In this document: piece by piece, positions 61,166 through 64,000 of the stretch
How the letters are laid out: each line of letters starts with the position of its first letter
How positions within the stretch are numbered: the stretch's first letter is position 1
Assembly (NCBI GenBank): GCA_963854835.1
Contig: OY978526.1
Coordinates: forward strand, 74,434,418-74,498,417
Origin: Megamerina dolium
Lineage: Eukaryota; Arthropoda; Insecta; Diptera; Megamerinidae
DNA: 64,000 nt
Direction: 5' to 3'
Program-made: the position numbers and the translations under genes
The notes under the pieces: model-generated
Told to the model about the DNA's origin: nothing
What the model saw: the letters and a program-made list of their open reading frames with translations, nothing else
The model's database searches: none

Positions 61166-61429
61166 TCTCTGTGAAGTACAGTCACTGGAATTGAATTACT
61201 TTGAACTTTTAAAATCTATATAACATAATTTTTCTTATGTGGAAAATCTCACATTTCAATTATATCATATTTTACACCTAAAAGGAGCTTTTTATGTGTT
61301 TTGAGTCGCTAACATATTTTGAATGACTGAGGTTAGATGGACCTTAAACAAATTATAAAAGTTCATTAAAATTAAATGACATTAATTAAAACTTTCTTTA
61401 ATATTTTCCTTCTGGACGGTTTTTCACAA

Positions 61430-61690
61430 CATTTTACCCCACCCTTAGGGATGCAAAGCAAATGATCCATACTTCTTAGTTTCTACTACCCAACATTTTT
61501 TCTGAACATAGATTTTCTCTATCTTCATTCCTTAGGAATGCTTCCCTATAAAAAGTATATAAAAGTACCTAGAAATCAACAAATATATTAGAGCAGGAAT
61601 ACATTTTTTCTGCCCCAACATTTTCCACAAATATACTTAACCTTATCTCCACCTCTTAAGGGAACTCCTCCATCAAATGGATGTTTTTAT
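61430..61690 (-). repeat. diverged repeat family C, reverse orientation, about three units
   Basis: CCCACCCTTAGGGATGC (near 61438), TCTATCTTCATTCCTTAGGAATGC (near 61528) and CTTATCTCCACCTCTTAAGGGAACTCC (near 61643) are successive units about 90-115 bp apart. They are reverse complements of the GGGTG(A/G)AGATAGG blocks at 10030 and 55580. Confidence 0.5.
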
Positions 61691-62205
61691 GCTATTGAAA
61701 AAATTTTAATTTTCATTCATTCATTGTCATTATTCTCTTATAGATGTGACGTTGAAGTAAAAACAAAAAAATATGAAAAGCAACAGAATCATTACTTTCA
61801 CTATACCGTGAACAGTGTTCATTGCTCCTTTAATCCTCAACGTCGTAAATATTATTTACTCATAATTCAATAGAAATTCCAAAAGTACACAATACACACA
61901 GCCATATATGTATATGCATGTAGTTGTATAGAGTATGTACATATATACCTACCTTCTATTAATTGTCGATGATTTTAAAGAGGCAATAAATCGTGATTAA
62001 CATTTCGAAAAACAACACGCAAATCACGAAATTAAATAAACACGCGTTTACCTAATTGTTTAACAAGCAATGAAATAAATTATAATTAACCACTTCCATA
62101 GTTATCGATTATGATTGCCATAATTACATTCATGGCAATTTGGGAATTGCTTGTACACATTTTCATATTAAATTTTGGTTTAATTTTTAAAATAACTAAT
62201 TAATT
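61691..62205. other. intergenic sequence downstream of Gfat
   Basis: AT-rich, with no recognised feature. It may contain distal 3' UTR if the nearer poly(A) signal is not used. Confidence 0.45.
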
Positions 62206-62566
62206 TTTATTATTTCTGTTTTGTTGATGATCTGTTCTCGTTTTTTTTTTGCATATGCTATTAACATAGCAAGTATATAGTTATAATGATAATAGAGAGT
62301 AGAGTATTTTATGTATTATGTATATGTGTATGTATGTATATTGACAATAATAAAGTCAAAAGTATTACTAACAAAAGACAAATGTAGAAAAAACAAATGT
62401 ACAAACAAAAGTGATGTAAATAAATTCATGGATTACAATTCCAATAAATTTTGTTAAAGAAAAATAAAAAAAAAAAAATACAATAATAAAATATAAAAAC
62501 ATGACGACGCGTGATAATAATCTATACGGCCTTTCTCTCACTCTCCATTTTACGTGCTCTCACGAT
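62206..62566 (-). other. probable Gfat 3' UTR
   Basis: Lies immediately after the Gfat stop codon in gene sense. The first canonical AATAAA I find on the minus strand is the complement of 62206-62211, about 355 nt past the stop. The end is therefore a guess; other signals further left are possible. Confidence 0.4.
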
Positions 62567-63854
<1,288 letters not shown>

Positions 63855-64000
63855 CTAAAATGAGAATGATATTTTATATAAAAATCGAGTATCCATTATA
63901 TATGGTATATATTAGAATAGTCGATTATTCCTTCTTTCCTAGAACGACAGAAATAGCGAATATTTTAACAACTCGTTTTTGAATATAAATTCAAAAAATT
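63855..64000 (-). other. start of the upstream Gfat intron
   Basis: The acceptor CTCATTTTAG|GACGATGACG lies at 63855. Coding resumes with [10 protein letters not shown], which matches the linker between the glutaminase and SIS domains. The preceding exon is beyond the window edge. Confidence 0.85.

Overview
This is an AT-rich, almost gene-free stretch of insect nuclear DNA. It probably comes from a higher fly, and a tephritid fruit fly is my best guess. Three things point that way: spliced coding exons with GT/AG introns, microsatellites (TA, CA, GAAT, CAT) throughout, and a repeat set dominated by Tc1/mariner relatives. The last includes elements with DD41D spacing, which is the hallmark of the rosa lineage named from Ceratitis. 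The species is inference; the eukaryotic, repeat-rich nature is seen directly.

The only confident host gene lies at the right edge on the minus strand (62567-63854 and beyond). It is the C-terminal 404 codons of glutamine:fructose-6-phosphate aminotransferase (Gfat), covering both sugar-phosphate isomerase (SIS) domains in two exons separated by a 73-bp intron. The N-terminal glutaminase domain lies outside the window. Everything to the left is intergenic or intronic DNA.

The rest is a record of transposition. (1) A tRNA-derived SINE about 360 bp long has about ten copies, several with exact target-site duplications (TSDs). It falls into two subfamilies with different 3' tails, and one copy has a twin-primed 5' inversion. 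(2) An RTE-like LINE has two long 5'-truncated copies ending in (AAGT)n and three decayed fragments. One long copy keeps an open 505-codon reverse transcriptase frame. The other has lost exactly the YADD box through a 39-bp in-frame deletion. (3) Mariner and rosa elements are present: full-length decayed copies at 22394-23853, 35079-36411, 44198-45453 and 50159-51429, fragments near 16735-18930, 43729 and 57620, and internally deleted derivatives at 7419-7799 and 40831-41090. (4) Other terminal-inverted-repeat (TIR) elements lie at 14325 (hAT-like), 19129 (carrying a spliced-exon remnant) and possibly 55263 (TTAA-flanked). (5) Diverged tandem families are scattered. The main one is a monomer of about 153 bp found in several clusters, two of which are interrupted by rosa elements.

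Nesting gives relative ages: LINE into mariner (16.7-18.9 kb), SINE into mariner (23.5 kb), SINE into SINE (13.3 kb and 52.7 kb), rosa into the 153-bp array (35-36.4 kb), and mariner next to a rosa fragment inside that array (43.5-45.9 kb). I found no CRISPR array, rRNA, functional tRNA or bacterial-type operon.
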